DNA of 64,000 nucleotides from Amycolatopsis thermoflava N1165 (GCF_000473265.1 NZ_KI421511.1:7723314-7787313); one strand, 5' to 3'. Counted from the first letter of the stretch, positions 26,310-35,679 are shown. Numbers and translations are program-made. Notes: generated by a model from the sequence alone, not told the origin.

Positions 26310-27167
26310 ATGCGATCGATGTGGAAGGGCTCGGTGTCGTTCGGGCTGGTCACGATCCCGATCAACCTCTACGCGGCCACCGAGAACAAGAACGTGTCCC
26401 TGCGCCAGGTGCACGTCAGCGACGGCGGGCGCATCCAGTACAAGCGCTTCTGCACCATCGACGGCGAAGAGGTGCCCTACGCCGACATCGCCAAGGGTTA
26501 CGAGACCGACGACGGCGAGATGGTGGTCATCACCGACGAGGACCTCAAGGAGCTGCCGCTGTCCAGCTCCAACGTCATCGACGTGCTGGAGTTCGTGCCG
26601 CTCGAGGCCATCGACCCGCTGCACTTCGACCGCCACTACTACCTGGAGCCGCAGAAGGCCGCGGTCAAGCCGTACGTGCTGCTGCGCGACGCGCTGCACA
26701 AGTCCGGCAACGTCGCCATCGCCAAGGTCGCCCTGCGCCAGCGCGAGACCCTCGCGCTGCTGCGCGTGCACGCCGACGTGATGGTCATGACCACGATGCT
26801 GTGGCCGGACGAGGTGCGCACCCCGGACTTCGGGTTCCTGCGTGACGAGCTGCCCCAGGTCCGCCCGCAGGAGCTGAGCATGGCCGGCTCGCTCATCGAG
26901 TCGCTGTCCGAGCCGGTTTTCGACCCCGACAAGTACACCGACCAGTACCGGGAGGCGCTGGAGTCGGTGATCGAGGCGAAGATCGCGGGCAAGAAGACCA
27001 CCCGGCCGAAGGGGCGCTCGCCCAAGACCGACGTGGTCGACCTGATGGCGGCGCTGGAGGCCAGCGTCAGCGAGGCGAAGAAGGCACGCAAACCGGCCAA
27101 GCGCACGGCCGCGAAGAAGCCGGCCGCGACCCCGGCGCGCAGCCGCCGCTCGCCGAAGAGCGCCTGA
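26310..27167 (+). CDS. ku: Ku protein, non-homologous end joining
   Basis: 285 residues. MRSMWKGSVSFGLVTIPINL is the conserved Ku N-terminus and SGNVAIAKVALRQRETLALL lies in the bridge. The core ends near 240, followed by a Lys/Ala-rich tail (KKARKPAKRTAAKKPAATPA) typical of actinobacterial Ku and used for DNA contacts. Ku homodimers ring DNA ends and recruit LigD; no ligD is in the window. ATG 26310 has GGAGGGCCC upstream. Confidence 0.96.
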   Translation: MRSMWKGSVSFGLVTIPINLYAATENKNVSLRQVHVSDGGRIQYKRFCTIDGEEVPYADIAKGYETDDGEMVVITDEDLKELPLSSSNVIDVLEFVPLEAIDPLHFDRHYYLEPQKAAVKPYVLLRDALHKSGNVAIAKVALRQRETLALLRVHADVMVMTTMLWPDEVRTPDFGFLRDELPQVRPQELSMAGSLIESLSEPVFDPDKYTDQYREALESVIEAKIAGKKTTRPKGRSPKTDVVDLMAALEASVSEAKKARKPAKRTAAKKPAATPARSRRSPKSA

Positions 27168-27260
27168 CGTCACGCCGACACGCCGGGACCTCCTCCCACC
27201 TTCCGGTGAAGCGCGGTGGTACCAAGGTGCCGCAACACGAACCGGCGGAAGGTGTCAGAC

Positions 27261-27464
27261 ATGGAGTGCCCCAGCTGCGCACGGGACCTCGACCACTGCC
27301 ACGGCACCCTCGTCCTGCACGTGGACGCCCTGGTGGAGTGCACCGAACCGGACTGCACCGACACCGACCTGGTGCGGCACAGCCTGACGGTCCGGTGCGA
27401 CGAGGTCGACGGCGGCTGTGTCTGCACGGCCGACTACGTGGTGGAGTACGCGCAGGCGTCCTGA
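27261..27464 (+). CDS. Small Cys-rich protein, probable zinc binding
   Basis: 67 residues with nine Cys and three His. It begins MECPSCARDLDHCHGTLVLH, then VECTEPDCTDTDLVRHSL and CDEVDGGCVC. CxxC, CxHG and CxxxxC spacings suggest one or two zinc sites. GGAAGG lies about 11 bp before ATG 27261. It appears to be a conserved type of actinobacterial hypothetical, but function is unknown. Confidence 0.75.
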   Translation: MECPSCARDLDHCHGTLVLHVDALVECTEPDCTDTDLVRHSLTVRCDEVDGGCVCTADYVVEYAQAS

Positions 27465-28355
27465 TCACCGCACCACGTTGACCAGCGGTTCGCCCCGCGC
27501 GAACCGCTGTAGTTGCTGCTCCACCAGCCGCTTCGCGCGGGGATAGAACGAGTCCGAACCACCCGCCACGTGCGGGGTGATGATCGCGCCCGGCGCCCGC
27601 CACAGCGGGTGGTCCGAGGGCAGCGGCTCCGGATCGACCACGTCCAGCGCGGCCCGCAACCGGCCCGACACGACCTCCTTCGTCAGCGCCGCGGTGTCGA
27701 TCGCGGTGCCGCGGCCGACGTTGACCACCAGCGCGCCGTCCGGCAGGGCCGCCAGCTCGGGCGCCCCGATCAGACCGCGGGTGGCGGGGGTGTCCGGCAG
27801 GATCAGCACCAGGATGTCCGCGGACGGCAGAAGTTCCGGCAGCTCGTCGATGCCGTGCACACCCTCACGCGCGGTGCTCGCGACACGCACGACGTCGGCT
27901 TCCCCGGCCACGAGGTACCGCTCGATCGCCTTGCCGATGGAGCCGTACCCGACGAGCAGGACACGCTCGTCCGCCAGCGACCGGGTGTGCTCGCGGTCCC
28001 ACGAGCCGGTGCCCTGCTGCCGGAACCAGCGCGGCAGGTTCCGCTGCGCGGCGAGGATCAGGGCGAGCGTGTGCTCGGCGACGCTGAGGTCGTGCAGGCC
28101 GCGGCCGTTGGCGAGGGTGACGCCGTCCGGGATCAACGGCAGGAGGCTGTCGACACCGGCGGACAGCGACTGCACCGCCTTCAGCGACGGCATCTTCGCG
28201 ATCAGCTTCGGCGGCTCGGGGCCGCTGTCGTAGGGAAGCACGTAGAACTCGACGCCGTCCAGGGCGGGTGGCGTGCCGGTGCCGTCGTAGCAGGCGGTTT
28301 CCAGGCCGTCCGGAACGGTGAGATCGGACCAGGGCAGCAGAACTCGGGGCGTCAT
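27465..28355 (-). CDS. D-isomer-specific 2-hydroxyacid dehydrogenase
   Basis: 296 residues. The Rossmann motif is LLVGYGSIGKAIERYL (GxGxxG), the catalytic Arg is in VVNVGRGTAID, the Glu in LDVVDPEPLPSDHPLW and the His in IITPHVAGG. It reduces a 2-oxoacid or oxidises a D-2-hydroxyacid with NAD(P). ATG 28355 overlaps the MFS stop by 4 bp, so it is coupled to that transporter. The pair is divergent from an IclR regulator. The natural acid is unknown. Confidence 0.9.
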   Translation of the reverse strand: MTPRVLLPWSDLTVPDGLETACYDGTGTPPALDGVEFYVLPYDSGPEPPKLIAKMPSLKAVQSLSAGVDSLLPLIPDGVTLANGRGLHDLSVAEHTLALILAAQRNLPRWFRQQGTGSWDREHTRSLADERVLLVGYGSIGKAIERYLVAGEADVVRVASTAREGVHGIDELPELLPSADILVLILPDTPATRGLIGAPELAALPDGALVVNVGRGTAIDTAALTKEVVSGRLRAALDVVDPEPLPSDHPLWRAPGAIITPHVAGGSDSFYPRAKRLVEQQLQRFARGEPLVNVVR

Positions 28356-29650
28356 GCGACCTTCCTCTTCGGGGTGCGGACGGCGAGCAGGACCAGCGCG
28401 GACGCGGCCATCGTGCCGGCCAGCATCAGGAACGCGGCGGCGTCGGTGCCGGTCGCGGTGCGCAACCAGCCCACCAGGTACGTGCCGAGAAAGCCACCGA
28501 GCGCGCCGGCGGCGTTGACCAGCGCCACGGCGACACCGGCGGTGCGGCGCGGCAGCAGCTCCGGGATCATCGCGAAGAACGGGCCGTAGGGCGCGTACAT
28601 CGCGATCCCGGCGAGGACCAGCAGCGGGAACGACAGCCAGAACGCGTCGTGGCCCGCCAGGTAGGAACCGTAGAACGTGACCGCGCCGCCGAGCAGCCAC
28701 GGCCACACGTAGCGGATGCGCCGGGTGGTGCGGTCGGAGCGGCGTGAGTTGAGCAGCATCGCGACGACGGCGAAGGCGTAGGGGACCGCCGAGAGGAGGC
28801 CGGTGGCGCCGATGCCGGCGGACGATCCGGCCTTCACGATCGACGGCAACCAGAACACGAACCCGTACACGCCGATGCTCCACAGGAGGTACTGCGCGGA
28901 CAGGACCAGCACGGCAGGGGTGCGCAGGGCTTCGCGCAGCGGGTGCACTCCCGAGTTGTCGGCGGCGGTGCTCGCGAGCTCGGCTTGCTCGGCGGCGATC
29001 GCGGTGTCCACGGCCTCGCGTTCGGCCGGGGCGAGCCACGGCGCGTCGGCAGGCCGGTCGCGGACCTGCGCGCGGAAGTAGAACGCCCAGATCAGGGCGG
29101 GCACGCCTTCGATGATGAACATGCCGCGCCAGCTCGTGGCCTCGATGAGGTAGCCGGAGGCGGCGGACAGCCACATCACGGTGACCGGGTTGCCCAGGAT
29201 GAGGAAGGCGTTGGCGCGGCCGCGTTCGGCCTTGGTGAACCAGCGGGCGAGCAGGACGACCAGCGCGGGCAGCACCGCGGCCTCGACCGCGCCGAGCAGG
29301 AAGCGGACGACGATCAGCAGCGGGACCGAGCTGAGCAGGCCCTGGAGCGTGGCGAGCGCGCCCCAAGCCAGGACCGACCAGAAGATCAGGTCGCGGACGC
29401 TGCGGCGGTCGGCGTAGAGCACGCCCGGGACCTGCAGCAGGAAGTAGCCGGCGAAGAACGACGCGGCGATGAGACCGGACGTCGAACTCATGATGCCCAG
29501 GTCCTCGGACATCCCACCGGCCGCGGCGATCGAGAAGTTCGAGCGGTCCAGGTAGGCGAGGCTGTAGGTGACGAACACGATCGGGATCAGGCGCAGCCAG
29601 CGCTGCCTGCCCGGTTGGGTGGCCGTGCCGGTCAGTGGCGGGCTCTCCAA
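28352..29650 (-). CDS. MFS transporter, anion:cation symporter (ACS) type
   Basis: 432 residues, about 12 membrane helices. VTYSLAYLDRSNFSIAAAGG near the N-terminus and GRANAFLILGNPVTVMW fit the ACS family, which imports organic anions such as tartrate, phthalate and glucarate. The start is TTG 29650, decided by AAGGAGG 5 bp upstream. It overlaps the dehydrogenase gene, implying import of an acid that the dehydrogenase oxidises. A perfect inverted repeat lies 19 bp upstream. Confidence 0.88.
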   Translation of the reverse strand: MESPPLTGTATQPGRQRWLRLIPIVFVTYSLAYLDRSNFSIAAAGGMSEDLGIMSSTSGLIAASFFAGYFLLQVPGVLYADRRSVRDLIFWSVLAWGALATLQGLLSSVPLLIVVRFLLGAVEAAVLPALVVLLARWFTKAERGRANAFLILGNPVTVMWLSAASGYLIEATSWRGMFIIEGVPALIWAFYFRAQVRDRPADAPWLAPAEREAVDTAIAAEQAELASTAADNSGVHPLREALRTPAVLVLSAQYLLWSIGVYGFVFWLPSIVKAGSSAGIGATGLLSAVPYAFAVVAMLLNSRRSDRTTRRIRYVWPWLLGGAVTFYGSYLAGHDAFWLSFPLLVLAGIAMYAPYGPFFAMIPELLPRRTAGVAVALVNAAGALGGFLGTYLVGWLRTATGTDAAAFLMLAGTMAASALVLLAVRTPKRKVA

Positions 29651-29668
29651 GGCGGCCTCCTTGCCGTT

Positions 29669-29687
29669 CTTTCCATGATGTGGAAAG
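29669..29687. promoter_or_regulatory. Inverted repeat, probable IclR operator
   Basis: CTTTCCA-TGATG-TGGAAAG: 7-bp perfect arms, 5-bp spacer. It lies between the divergent MFS (start 29650) and IclR (start 29752) genes, close to the MFS start. IclR-family sites are often of this kind, so the adjacent IclR protein is the likely ligand. Confidence 0.6.
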
Positions 29688-29751
29688 CTCTTCCGTATTG
29701 TGGTGCTCGATGAGTGTGGAACTTCGACCGGGAGACGTCAAGGGGTGGTGT

Positions 29752-30492
29752 GTGGCTGACATGGTGGGCAAGGCCCTGCGGGTGCTGTCGCTGCTCGGCG
29801 AGTACCCCGACGGGGTCGGGTTGTCCGAGCTCGCGCGGCGGGCGGGATACCCGGTGAGCACGACGCACCGGCTGCTGGGTTCGTTGCAGGAACAGGGTTT
29901 CGCGCGCAGCGACCCGGGGTCGAAGCGGTACGCGCTGGGGTTGCGGCTGTTCGAGCTGGGGCAGCGGGTGTCGCACGCGCGGGGGTTCGCCGGGGTGGCG
30001 TTGCCGGTGCTGCGGGCGCTGACGGAGCAGACCGGCGAGCCGACGTTGATGGCGGTGCTGGACGGGCACCAGCAGGTCTACGTGCATTCCGTGCAGGGGC
30101 CGCGGCAGATCCAGATCCGCGGCGAGCCGGGACAGCGGGGGCCGCTGCACTGCACGGCGATGGGGAAGTGCCTGGTGGCGTTCGCGCCGGACCGGGAGGT
30201 GCTGGTGGAGTCGCTGGAGCTGACGGGACTGGCGCCGCGGACGATCACCTCGCGGGCGGAGTTCGCGCGGGAGATCGCCGCGGTGCGGACCCAGGGCTAC
30301 GCGATCGCCGACGAGGAGCACGAGCCGGGGATAAGGGCCGTCGGGGTGCCGGTTCTGGGGCCCGACGGGCACGCGATCGCCGCGATCTCCACGGCGGCGC
30401 CCGCCTACCGGATGTCGGTGGCCGAGCTGGAGGCCTTCGTACCCGCCCTCCGCGCAGCGGCGCGGGAGCTGGGTGCGGTGCTGCCGCGGTGA
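29752..30492 (+). CDS. IclR family transcriptional regulator
   Basis: 246 residues from GTG 29752 (AAGGGG upstream; ATG 29710 and ATG 29761 are alternatives). The HTH is LSELARRAGYPVSTTHRLLG (about 26-45). The C-terminal IclR effector domain has GPLHCTAMGKCLVAF and GYAIADEEHEPGIRAVGVPV with the effector-pocket pattern. It probably controls the divergent transporter and hydroxyacid dehydrogenase pair. The 3' end of the gene is copied several times just downstream. Confidence 0.92.
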   Translation: MADMVGKALRVLSLLGEYPDGVGLSELARRAGYPVSTTHRLLGSLQEQGFARSDPGSKRYALGLRLFELGQRVSHARGFAGVALPVLRALTEQTGEPTLMAVLDGHQQVYVHSVQGPRQIQIRGEPGQRGPLHCTAMGKCLVAFAPDREVLVESLELTGLAPRTITSRAEFAREIAAVRTQGYAIADEEHEPGIRAVGVPVLGPDGHAIAAISTAAPAYRMSVAELEAFVPALRAAARELGAVLPR

Positions 30493-30685
30493 CGGTGGCC
30501 CGCGCGGCCCGCGTGGCGAGGTGGCGTGGGGGTTGGGGCGGTGCTGACGGTGACCCGCGTGGCGAGGTGGTGCGGGAGCTGGGTGCGGTGTTGCCGCGCC
30601 GACGGTGGCCCGCCGCGCTGACGGTGGCCCGCGCGGCCCGCGTGGCGAGGGGGCGCGGGAGTTGGGGGCGGTGCCGCCGAGCTGA
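30461..30685. repeat. Degenerate tandem copies of the iclR 3' end
   Basis: A block of about 60 bp covering the last codons of the IclR gene (GGGAGCTGGGTGCGGTG and what follows) and 30 bp beyond recurs, with divergence and truncation, at about 30524-30570, 30571-30650 and 30651-30685. The copies contain GACGGTGGCCCGCGCGGCCC and CGTGGCGAGG. No gene is supported. The region to 31056 otherwise contains only the inverted-repeat element listed next and no recognisable gene. Confidence 0.75.
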
Positions 30686-30752
30686 GCGCGTGTTGCGACG
30701 CCACCAGCCCGAGTCGAGGCGCCGTGCGGGTGTGGTGCGCGTGCTGCGGGGC

Positions 30753-30848
30753 GAGGTGGGGGAGTTGTTGTCTTCCCGGGCTCAGCCCGGGAAACATCGC
30801 CTCATGGAGCGTGGAGCTCCGCCCGTCGAGCGCACAACAACCCACCTC
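30753..30848. repeat. Nested inverted repeat in the iclR-VOC gap
   Basis: An inner hairpin with 9-bp perfect arms (TTCCCGGGC-TCA-GCCCGGGAA, 30773-30793) sits near the left arm of an outer inverted repeat (GAGGTGGG and TTGTTGT at 30753-30771; complement at 30834-30848, with a 4-bp bulge). It may be a terminator for iclR or a short mobile-type element. Confidence 0.55.
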
Positions 30849-31056
30849 CCCAAGGGCAGCACTCGCCCCCTGAGCGTCGAACAAGCCGCCTTGCGCATGG
30901 GACTCGCTCCCTGGTCGTGGGACTCGTCGCCGTGCGGACTCGCGTGACCAGTCACCCGGTGGGTGACCTCGTGCCGCCCAGGAAACCCACCGCCCTGCGC
31001 ACGGAACTTGCCGCCCCACCCTGGAACCCACCACCTCGATCCGGAACCGCGAAAAC

Positions 31057-31407
31057 TCAGTGGGGTTCGCCCACGCAGAACTGGTTCCCCTCCGGGTCCG
31101 TGAGCACCGTCCAGGTCAGGCCGGGCACCTCGTGCTCCGCGAGCTTCGCCGCGCCGAGGCCTACCAGCCGGGCCACCTCGCCGTCCCGGTCGGTGGTCGC
31201 CAGGTCCAGGTGCAGCCGGTTCTTCCCGGCCCGCTCCTCCGGCACCTGCTGGAACCCCAGCCGCACACCGCCCTCGCGCGCGGGTGTCAGCACCAGGTAC
31301 TCGCCCCAGTCCTGGTCCACCCGCACGCCCAGCGCCGCGCACCAGAACGCCGCCATCTGCCGTGGATCCGCGCAGTCCACGGTCACCATCCCCAGTTCGA
31401 GAGTCAT
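31057..31407 (-). CDS. VOC family (glyoxalase-like) protein
   Basis: 116 residues. It starts MTLELGMVTVDCADPRQMAA and ends TWTVLTDPEGNQFCVGEP; the last part is the beta-alpha-beta metal-binding signature of vicinal-oxygen-chelate proteins. The inner NRLHLDLATTD is a second typical strand. One domain, probably a dimer. Substrate unknown; some members confer antibiotic or aldehyde resistance. ATG 31407 was chosen over the longer upstream reading because homology starts there. Confidence 0.85.
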   Translation of the reverse strand: MTLELGMVTVDCADPRQMAAFWCAALGVRVDQDWGEYLVLTPAREGGVRLGFQQVPEERAGKNRLHLDLATTDRDGEVARLVGLGAAKLAEHEVPGLTWTVLTDPEGNQFCVGEPH

Positions 31408-31513
31408 CTCGGCACGGTAGCGCGCCCCACCGACAATTCCGGCCCGCCCGATAACCGCTGGACGCCCCTGACTACCCTGTTCACACCGTGTTTCGACGCC
31501 GAGGAGCAGCCCA

Positions 31514-33265
31514 GTGATCACCAGGATGTCGTCGTTGTTCCTGCGCACGCTGCGCGAGGATCCGGCCGACGCCGAGGTTCCCAGCCACAAGCTGCTGACG
31601 CGGGCGGGCTACGTCCGCCGGGTCGCGCCGGGCGGGTACTCGTGGCTGCCGCTGGGCCTGCGGGTGCTGCGCAAGATCGAGGAGGTCGTCCGCGAGGAGA
31701 TGGCCGCGATCGGCGCGCAGGAGATCCTGTTCCCCGCGCTGCTGCCCCGCGAGCCCTACGAGGCGACCGGCCGCTGGACCGAGTACGGCGACGCCCTGTT
31801 CCGCCTCAAGGACCGCAAGGGCGCCGACTACCTCCTCGGCCCGACGCACGAGGAGCTGTTCGCCCTCACCGTGAAGGGCGAGTACAGCTCGTACAAGGAC
31901 TACCCGGTCATCCTGTACCAAATCCAGACCAAGTACCGCGACGAGGCGCGCCCCCGCGCCGGCATCCTGCGCGGCCGCGAGTTCGTCATGAAGGACTCCT
32001 ACTCCTTCGACCTCGACGACGACGGCCTGTCCCGCTCCTACCAGCTGCACCGCGACGCCTACATCCGGATCTTCGACCGGCTGGGCCTGGAGTACGTGAT
32101 CGTCGCGGCGACGTCCGGCGCGATGGGCGGCTCGGCGTCCGAGGAGTTCCTCGCCGTCGCCGAGACGGGTGAGGACACCTACGTCCGCAGCAACGCGTCC
32201 GGTTACGCGGCCAACGTCGAGGCCGTCGTCACGCCCCCGCCGCCCGCGCAGTCCATCGAGGACAAGCCGCAGGCGCAGGTCCACCACACGCCGAACACGC
32301 CGACCATCCAGACGCTGGTCGACTACCTCAACGACAAGACCGACCTGGGCCGCACCTTCACCGCCGCGGACACGCTGAAGAACGTGATGGTGAAGATCCG
32401 CCAGCCGGGCGAGAAGGACTGGCAGATCCTCGGCATCGGCGTCCCCGGTGACCGCGAGGTCGACCAGAAGCGGCTCGAAGCTTCGCTGGAGCCGGCCGAG
32501 GTCGCGCTCCTCGACGAAGCCGACTTCGCGGCCAACCCCTTCCTCGTCAAGGGCTACATCGGCCCGAAGGCGTTGCAGGACAACGGGGTCCGGTACCTGG
32601 TCGACCCGCGCGTCGTCACCGGCACGGCGTGGGTGACCGGCGCCGACAAGGCCGACCACCACGTCGTCGACCTCGTCGTGGGCCGCGACTTCCAGCCGGA
32701 CGGCACGATCGAGGCCGCCGAGGTGCGCGAGGGCGACGCCTCGCCCGACGGGCAGGGCACGCTGGTCGCGGCGCGCGGCATCGAGATCGGGCACATCTTC
32801 CAGCTGGGCCGCAAGTACACCGACGCGTTCCAGGTGGACGCGCTCGGTGCGGACTCGAAGCCGATCCGCATCACGATGGGTTCCTACGGCGTCGGGGTGT
32901 CGCGCCTGGTCGCGGTGATCGCCGAGCAGAGCCACGACGAGCTGGGCCTGGTCTGGCCGCGTGAGGTCGCGCCGTACGACGTGCACGTGGTGATCGCGGG
33001 CAAGGACGAGTCGATCGCCGCGGGTGCGGAGAAGCTGGCCGCCGACCTCGACGCGGCCGGTGTGGAGGTCCTGCTGGACGACCGGAAGGCCACGCCGGGC
33101 GTCAAGTTCGCCGACGCGGAGCTGGTCGGGGTGCCGACGATCCTCGTGGTCGGGCGCGGCCTGGCGAAGGGCGTCGTCGAGGTGAAGGACCGCAAGACGG
33201 GCGACCGCGAGGAGATCGCGGTGGACGCGGTGGTCGACCACCTGGTCAAGCTCGTCCGCGGCTGA
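31514..33265 (+). CDS. proS: Prolyl-tRNA synthetase ProS
   Basis: 583 residues from GTG 31514, the bacterial long form. Class II motif 1 spans [20 protein letters not shown], motif 2 is [20 protein letters not shown], and motif 3 lies near [17 protein letters not shown]. The YbaK-like editing (INS) domain occupies about 225-400. The C-terminal anticodon-binding domain has DVHVVIAGK and ends LVKLVRG. It charges tRNA-Pro. A terminator hairpin follows. Confidence 0.97.
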   Translation: MITRMSSLFLRTLREDPADAEVPSHKLLTRAGYVRRVAPGGYSWLPLGLRVLRKIEEVVREEMAAIGAQEILFPALLPREPYEATGRWTEYGDALFRLKDRKGADYLLGPTHEELFALTVKGEYSSYKDYPVILYQIQTKYRDEARPRAGILRGREFVMKDSYSFDLDDDGLSRSYQLHRDAYIRIFDRLGLEYVIVAATSGAMGGSASEEFLAVAETGEDTYVRSNASGYAANVEAVVTPPPPAQSIEDKPQAQVHHTPNTPTIQTLVDYLNDKTDLGRTFTAADTLKNVMVKIRQPGEKDWQILGIGVPGDREVDQKRLEASLEPAEVALLDEADFAANPFLVKGYIGPKALQDNGVRYLVDPRVVTGTAWVTGADKADHHVVDLVVGRDFQPDGTIEAAEVREGDASPDGQGTLVAARGIEIGHIFQLGRKYTDAFQVDALGADSKPIRITMGSYGVGVSRLVAVIAEQSHDELGLVWPREVAPYDVHVVIAGKDESIAAGAEKLAADLDAAGVEVLLDDRKATPGVKFADAELVGVPTILVVGRGLAKGVVEVKDRKTGDREEIAVDAVVDHLVKLVRG

Positions 33266-33281
33266 ACCACCTTTACCGGCA

Positions 33282-33312
33282 ACGGGCCCGTCGCTTTTCG
33301 CGGCGGGCCCGT
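33282..33312 (+). terminator. Terminator hairpin after proS
   Basis: 13-bp arms with one wobble (ACGGGCCCGTCGC and GCGGCGGGCCCGT) around loop TTTTC, 17 bp after the proS stop. It has no downstream T tract. Confidence 0.7.
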
Positions 33313-33326
33313 AGCTGTCTTCGCCG

Positions 33327-33703
33327 CTAGCTGTAGTGCCTAGTGAGGTTGTCGACGCGGGTGAAGCGCTGGCTGCCCGGATTTCGGCCAGCGCGGTGCG
33401 GAAGGCGTGCGAGCGCCCTGTGCGGCGCGGCGGAGGAAGGCAGCGCAGGTGGTGGCGGTTTCGTCGGGGTATTTCGGCGTAGGCCAGCCGGGAGTGATCA
33501 TCGACGGCGCAGTGCGCGAACTCAAACCCGACCGGTGGTGCGCGGCGGGCGGCCTTGTGCTGATCACTGCGGCGACCGTGCGCCCACCACCCGCCACCTT
33601 CGCGGTGCCGTCCGAGTTTTTTCACATCGACATGCACCAGCTCGCCCGGCCGGTCCCGCACGGTGAGACACGAAGACCTCCGTTTGTGCGGGAAAGGCGT
33701 CAA
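33327..33703 (-). pseudogene. IS481-family transposase remnant
   Basis: In the reverse frame RDRPGELVHVDVKKLGR, then FAHCAVDDHSRLAYAEI show the two catalytic-Asp blocks of IS481 transposases. The frame then shifts and DETATTCAAFLRRAA continues the protein in another frame. The C-terminus TRVDNLTRHYS ends at TAG 33327. The N-terminal HTH part and much of the C-terminal catalytic region are missing. The element is frameshifted and internally deleted, so it is inactive. The rest of this gap (33704-33824) shows no gene. Confidence 0.8.
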
Positions 33704-33824
33704 GCACCTTCACCCCTCACGGAGGTCTCCGCCTTGATCAACCCGACGCGCCGACCGCACCGTCAACAACGTCCATGATCCTTACAGCTAGCCGAACACG
33801 GCGGCGAAGTGCGGGCCGAGACGC

Positions 33825-34532
33825 TCAGCCCTCCCCGAAGACCGCGGCCAGCACCAGCTTCGTGTCGCTGAGGTCGCGCAGCACCACCTGCGCCCCCGCC
33901 TCGCGGAGCGCGGCCGCGTCGAACCGGCCGGTCGCCACCCCCACGGCCACCGCTCCGTGTTCGCGCGCCGCGTCGATGTCGTGCGGCGTGTCGCCCACCA
34001 CGACGACCGATGCGGGCTCGAACGGGCGCCCGAGCGTCGCATGGGCGCGGTCGACCGCGTACGCCACCAGGTCCGGCCGGTGCGCGGACAGGTTCCCGTA
34101 GCCGCCGATCTCGAAGTCCAGGTGCGTGTGCAGCCCGAACGCGGACAGCTTGTGCCACGCGATCTCCCGCAGGTTCCCGGTCACCAGCGACTGCACGGCC
34201 CCGCCCGCCGCGGCCACCCCCGCCAGCGCGGTCGACGCGCCCGGCAATGCGAGGCCGCGCTTCGCCAGCTCCGGCAGCGCCAGCTCGGACACCGCGGTCA
34301 GCGCCGCCCACATCCGCTGGATCAGCTCTTCGGTCGGCTCGATCCCGTGCAGCGTCAGCACTCCCGCGGTGATCGCGCGCTCCGTCCGCCCGAAGAAGTC
34401 CGGCATCGCGGTCATCGGGACGCCGGTCACCTCCTCGAGCACCTGCCGGTACCAGCCGCGGCCCGCCCCGCGCAGGTCGATGAGGGTCTGGTCGATGTCC
34501 CACAGCACCAGCCGGTGCGCACTGCTCGTCAC
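33825..34532 (-). CDS. HAD-superfamily hydrolase (phosphatase)
   Basis: 235 residues from GTG 34532 (TTG 34550 is an alternative). Motif I is LVLWDIDQTLID (DxDxT), motif II is SLVTGN, and motif IV is VVVGDTPHDIDAAREHGA. The helical cap between about 18 and 95 makes it a PGP/Gph-like class. It probably removes phosphate from a small sugar phosphate; substrate unknown. Confidence 0.88.
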   Translation of the reverse strand: MTSSAHRLVLWDIDQTLIDLRGAGRGWYRQVLEEVTGVPMTAMPDFFGRTERAITAGVLTLHGIEPTEELIQRMWAALTAVSELALPELAKRGLALPGASTALAGVAAAGGAVQSLVTGNLREIAWHKLSAFGLHTHLDFEIGGYGNLSAHRPDLVAYAVDRAHATLGRPFEPASVVVVGDTPHDIDAAREHGAVAVGVATGRFDAAALREAGAQVVLRDLSDTKLVLAAVFGEG

Positions 34533-34569
34533 GTCCGCCGACGCTACCAAGGCCGTTATTCATCGTGCG

Positions 34570-34614
34570 TTGACTTCGCTCGAAGGCCGGGCTACCGTTC
34601 CCGTTGAATTCAAC
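34570..34614 (+). promoter_or_regulatory. Promoter and palindromic operator for the membrane protein gene
   Basis: TTGACT (34570-34575) and TACCGT (34593-34598) at 17-bp spacing fit an actinobacterial sigma-70-type promoter. The perfect palindrome GTTGAATTCAAC (34603-34614) lies just downstream, where a repressor would block transcription. Confidence 0.45.
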
Positions 34615-34641
34615 AGTCGAAGAAATTTAGGGGAGGTCCCC

Positions 34642-35679
34642 ATGGCTGGCACATCCCGGAGGCCGGTGGCCGGGCTGGCGGCCCTGGCCGGTGCGGTGGT
34701 CGCGGTGGTGCTGGGATTCCTGACCGTCGGGGTCCAGGCGTCGGTCGAACCCGACGGGCTGCCGGTGGCGGTCGCGGTGCCCGACAACGCCCCGCCGCAG
34801 CTGCGCGCCGCGGCCGGGCAGCTCACGAGCCAGGGCGGCGAGGCCCTCAGCTGGCAGGTCACCACACCCGCCGAAGCGAGGACGCTGCTCGACGACAAGG
34901 ACGTCTACGGCGTCCTGGAACTCGCGCCCGGACAGGTGGGCGTGGTCGTGTCCGGCGCGGTCAACCCGAGCGGCACGCAGGTCGTGCAACAGGCGCTCAC
35001 CGGCGCCGGGCAGGCGCTGTCGACGGCGATGAGCCAGGCGACCGGCACCCCGACCGCCCCGGTGCGGGTGGAGACCGTGCACCCGGCGAGCCCCGCGGGC
35101 CGCACGGCACCGCTCGCGGTGAGCATCCTCGCGTGGGTCGGCAGCCTGGCCGCGGGCGCCATCCTGGTCGTCGTCGCCGAGCGGACCGGGCGGCGAATCG
35201 GCGTCGCGGCGCGCCTCACCCAGGTCGGGGCCACGGCCGTGCTGATCACCGGCGTCGCGGCCGGGTTCCTCGCCTTGTGGGACTCGTCCCTGCCGCTGGG
35301 CTGGGACGTCCTCGGCTACATCCTGCTGGTCGCGGCGGCGTTCGCGGCCGTGCAGACCGCGTTGCTGCGGCTGCTGGGCATCCGCGCCATGGCGATCCTC
35401 GGGCCGCTCTACCTGCTCGCGCCGAACGTCGCCGGGCAGGTGCCGGAGCTGCTCAACCCGGCCTACCGGGTCCTGCTGTGGTCGTGGACGCCGTTCCGCT
35501 TCTCCACCGAGGGCACCCGCAGCCTGCTGCAGGGCACCCCGGGCGCGCCGGACGTGACCACCGGCATCTGGGTGCTCGGGGCGATGCTGGTCGCCGGCCT
35601 GGTGGTCATCCTCTGGCCGGGCCGGGTGAAGTCGCCGGCGCCGGTGGAGGCGGCGCCGGAGCTTCAGCCGGCGAGGTAG
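34642..35679 (+). CDS. Membrane protein with YhgE/ABC-2-like architecture
   Basis: 345 residues. One N-terminal membrane helix (about 10-32), an extracytoplasmic domain of about 130 residues (DGLPVAVAVPDNAPPQLRAA through PVRVETVHPASP), then about five to six helices ending in VVILWPGRVKS. This resembles small YhgE/Pip or ABC-2 permease-like proteins. GGGGAGG lies 8 bp before the ATG. No ATP-binding partner is adjacent. Function unknown. Confidence 0.65.
   Translation: MAGTSRRPVAGLAALAGAVVAVVLGFLTVGVQASVEPDGLPVAVAVPDNAPPQLRAAAGQLTSQGGEALSWQVTTPAEARTLLDDKDVYGVLELAPGQVGVVVSGAVNPSGTQVVQQALTGAGQALSTAMSQATGTPTAPVRVETVHPASPAGRTAPLAVSILAWVGSLAAGAILVVVAERTGRRIGVAARLTQVGATAVLITGVAAGFLALWDSSLPLGWDVLGYILLVAAAFAAVQTALLRLLGIRAMAILGPLYLLAPNVAGQVPELLNPAYRVLLWSWTPFRFSTEGTRSLLQGTPGAPDVTTGIWVLGAMLVAGLVVILWPGRVKSPAPVEAAPELQPAR

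Noticed and set aside
30493-30947. Protein-coding extension of the IclR gene
   Set aside because: The in-frame TGA follows the normal IclR C-terminus; open frames beyond it are repeats of the gene end.
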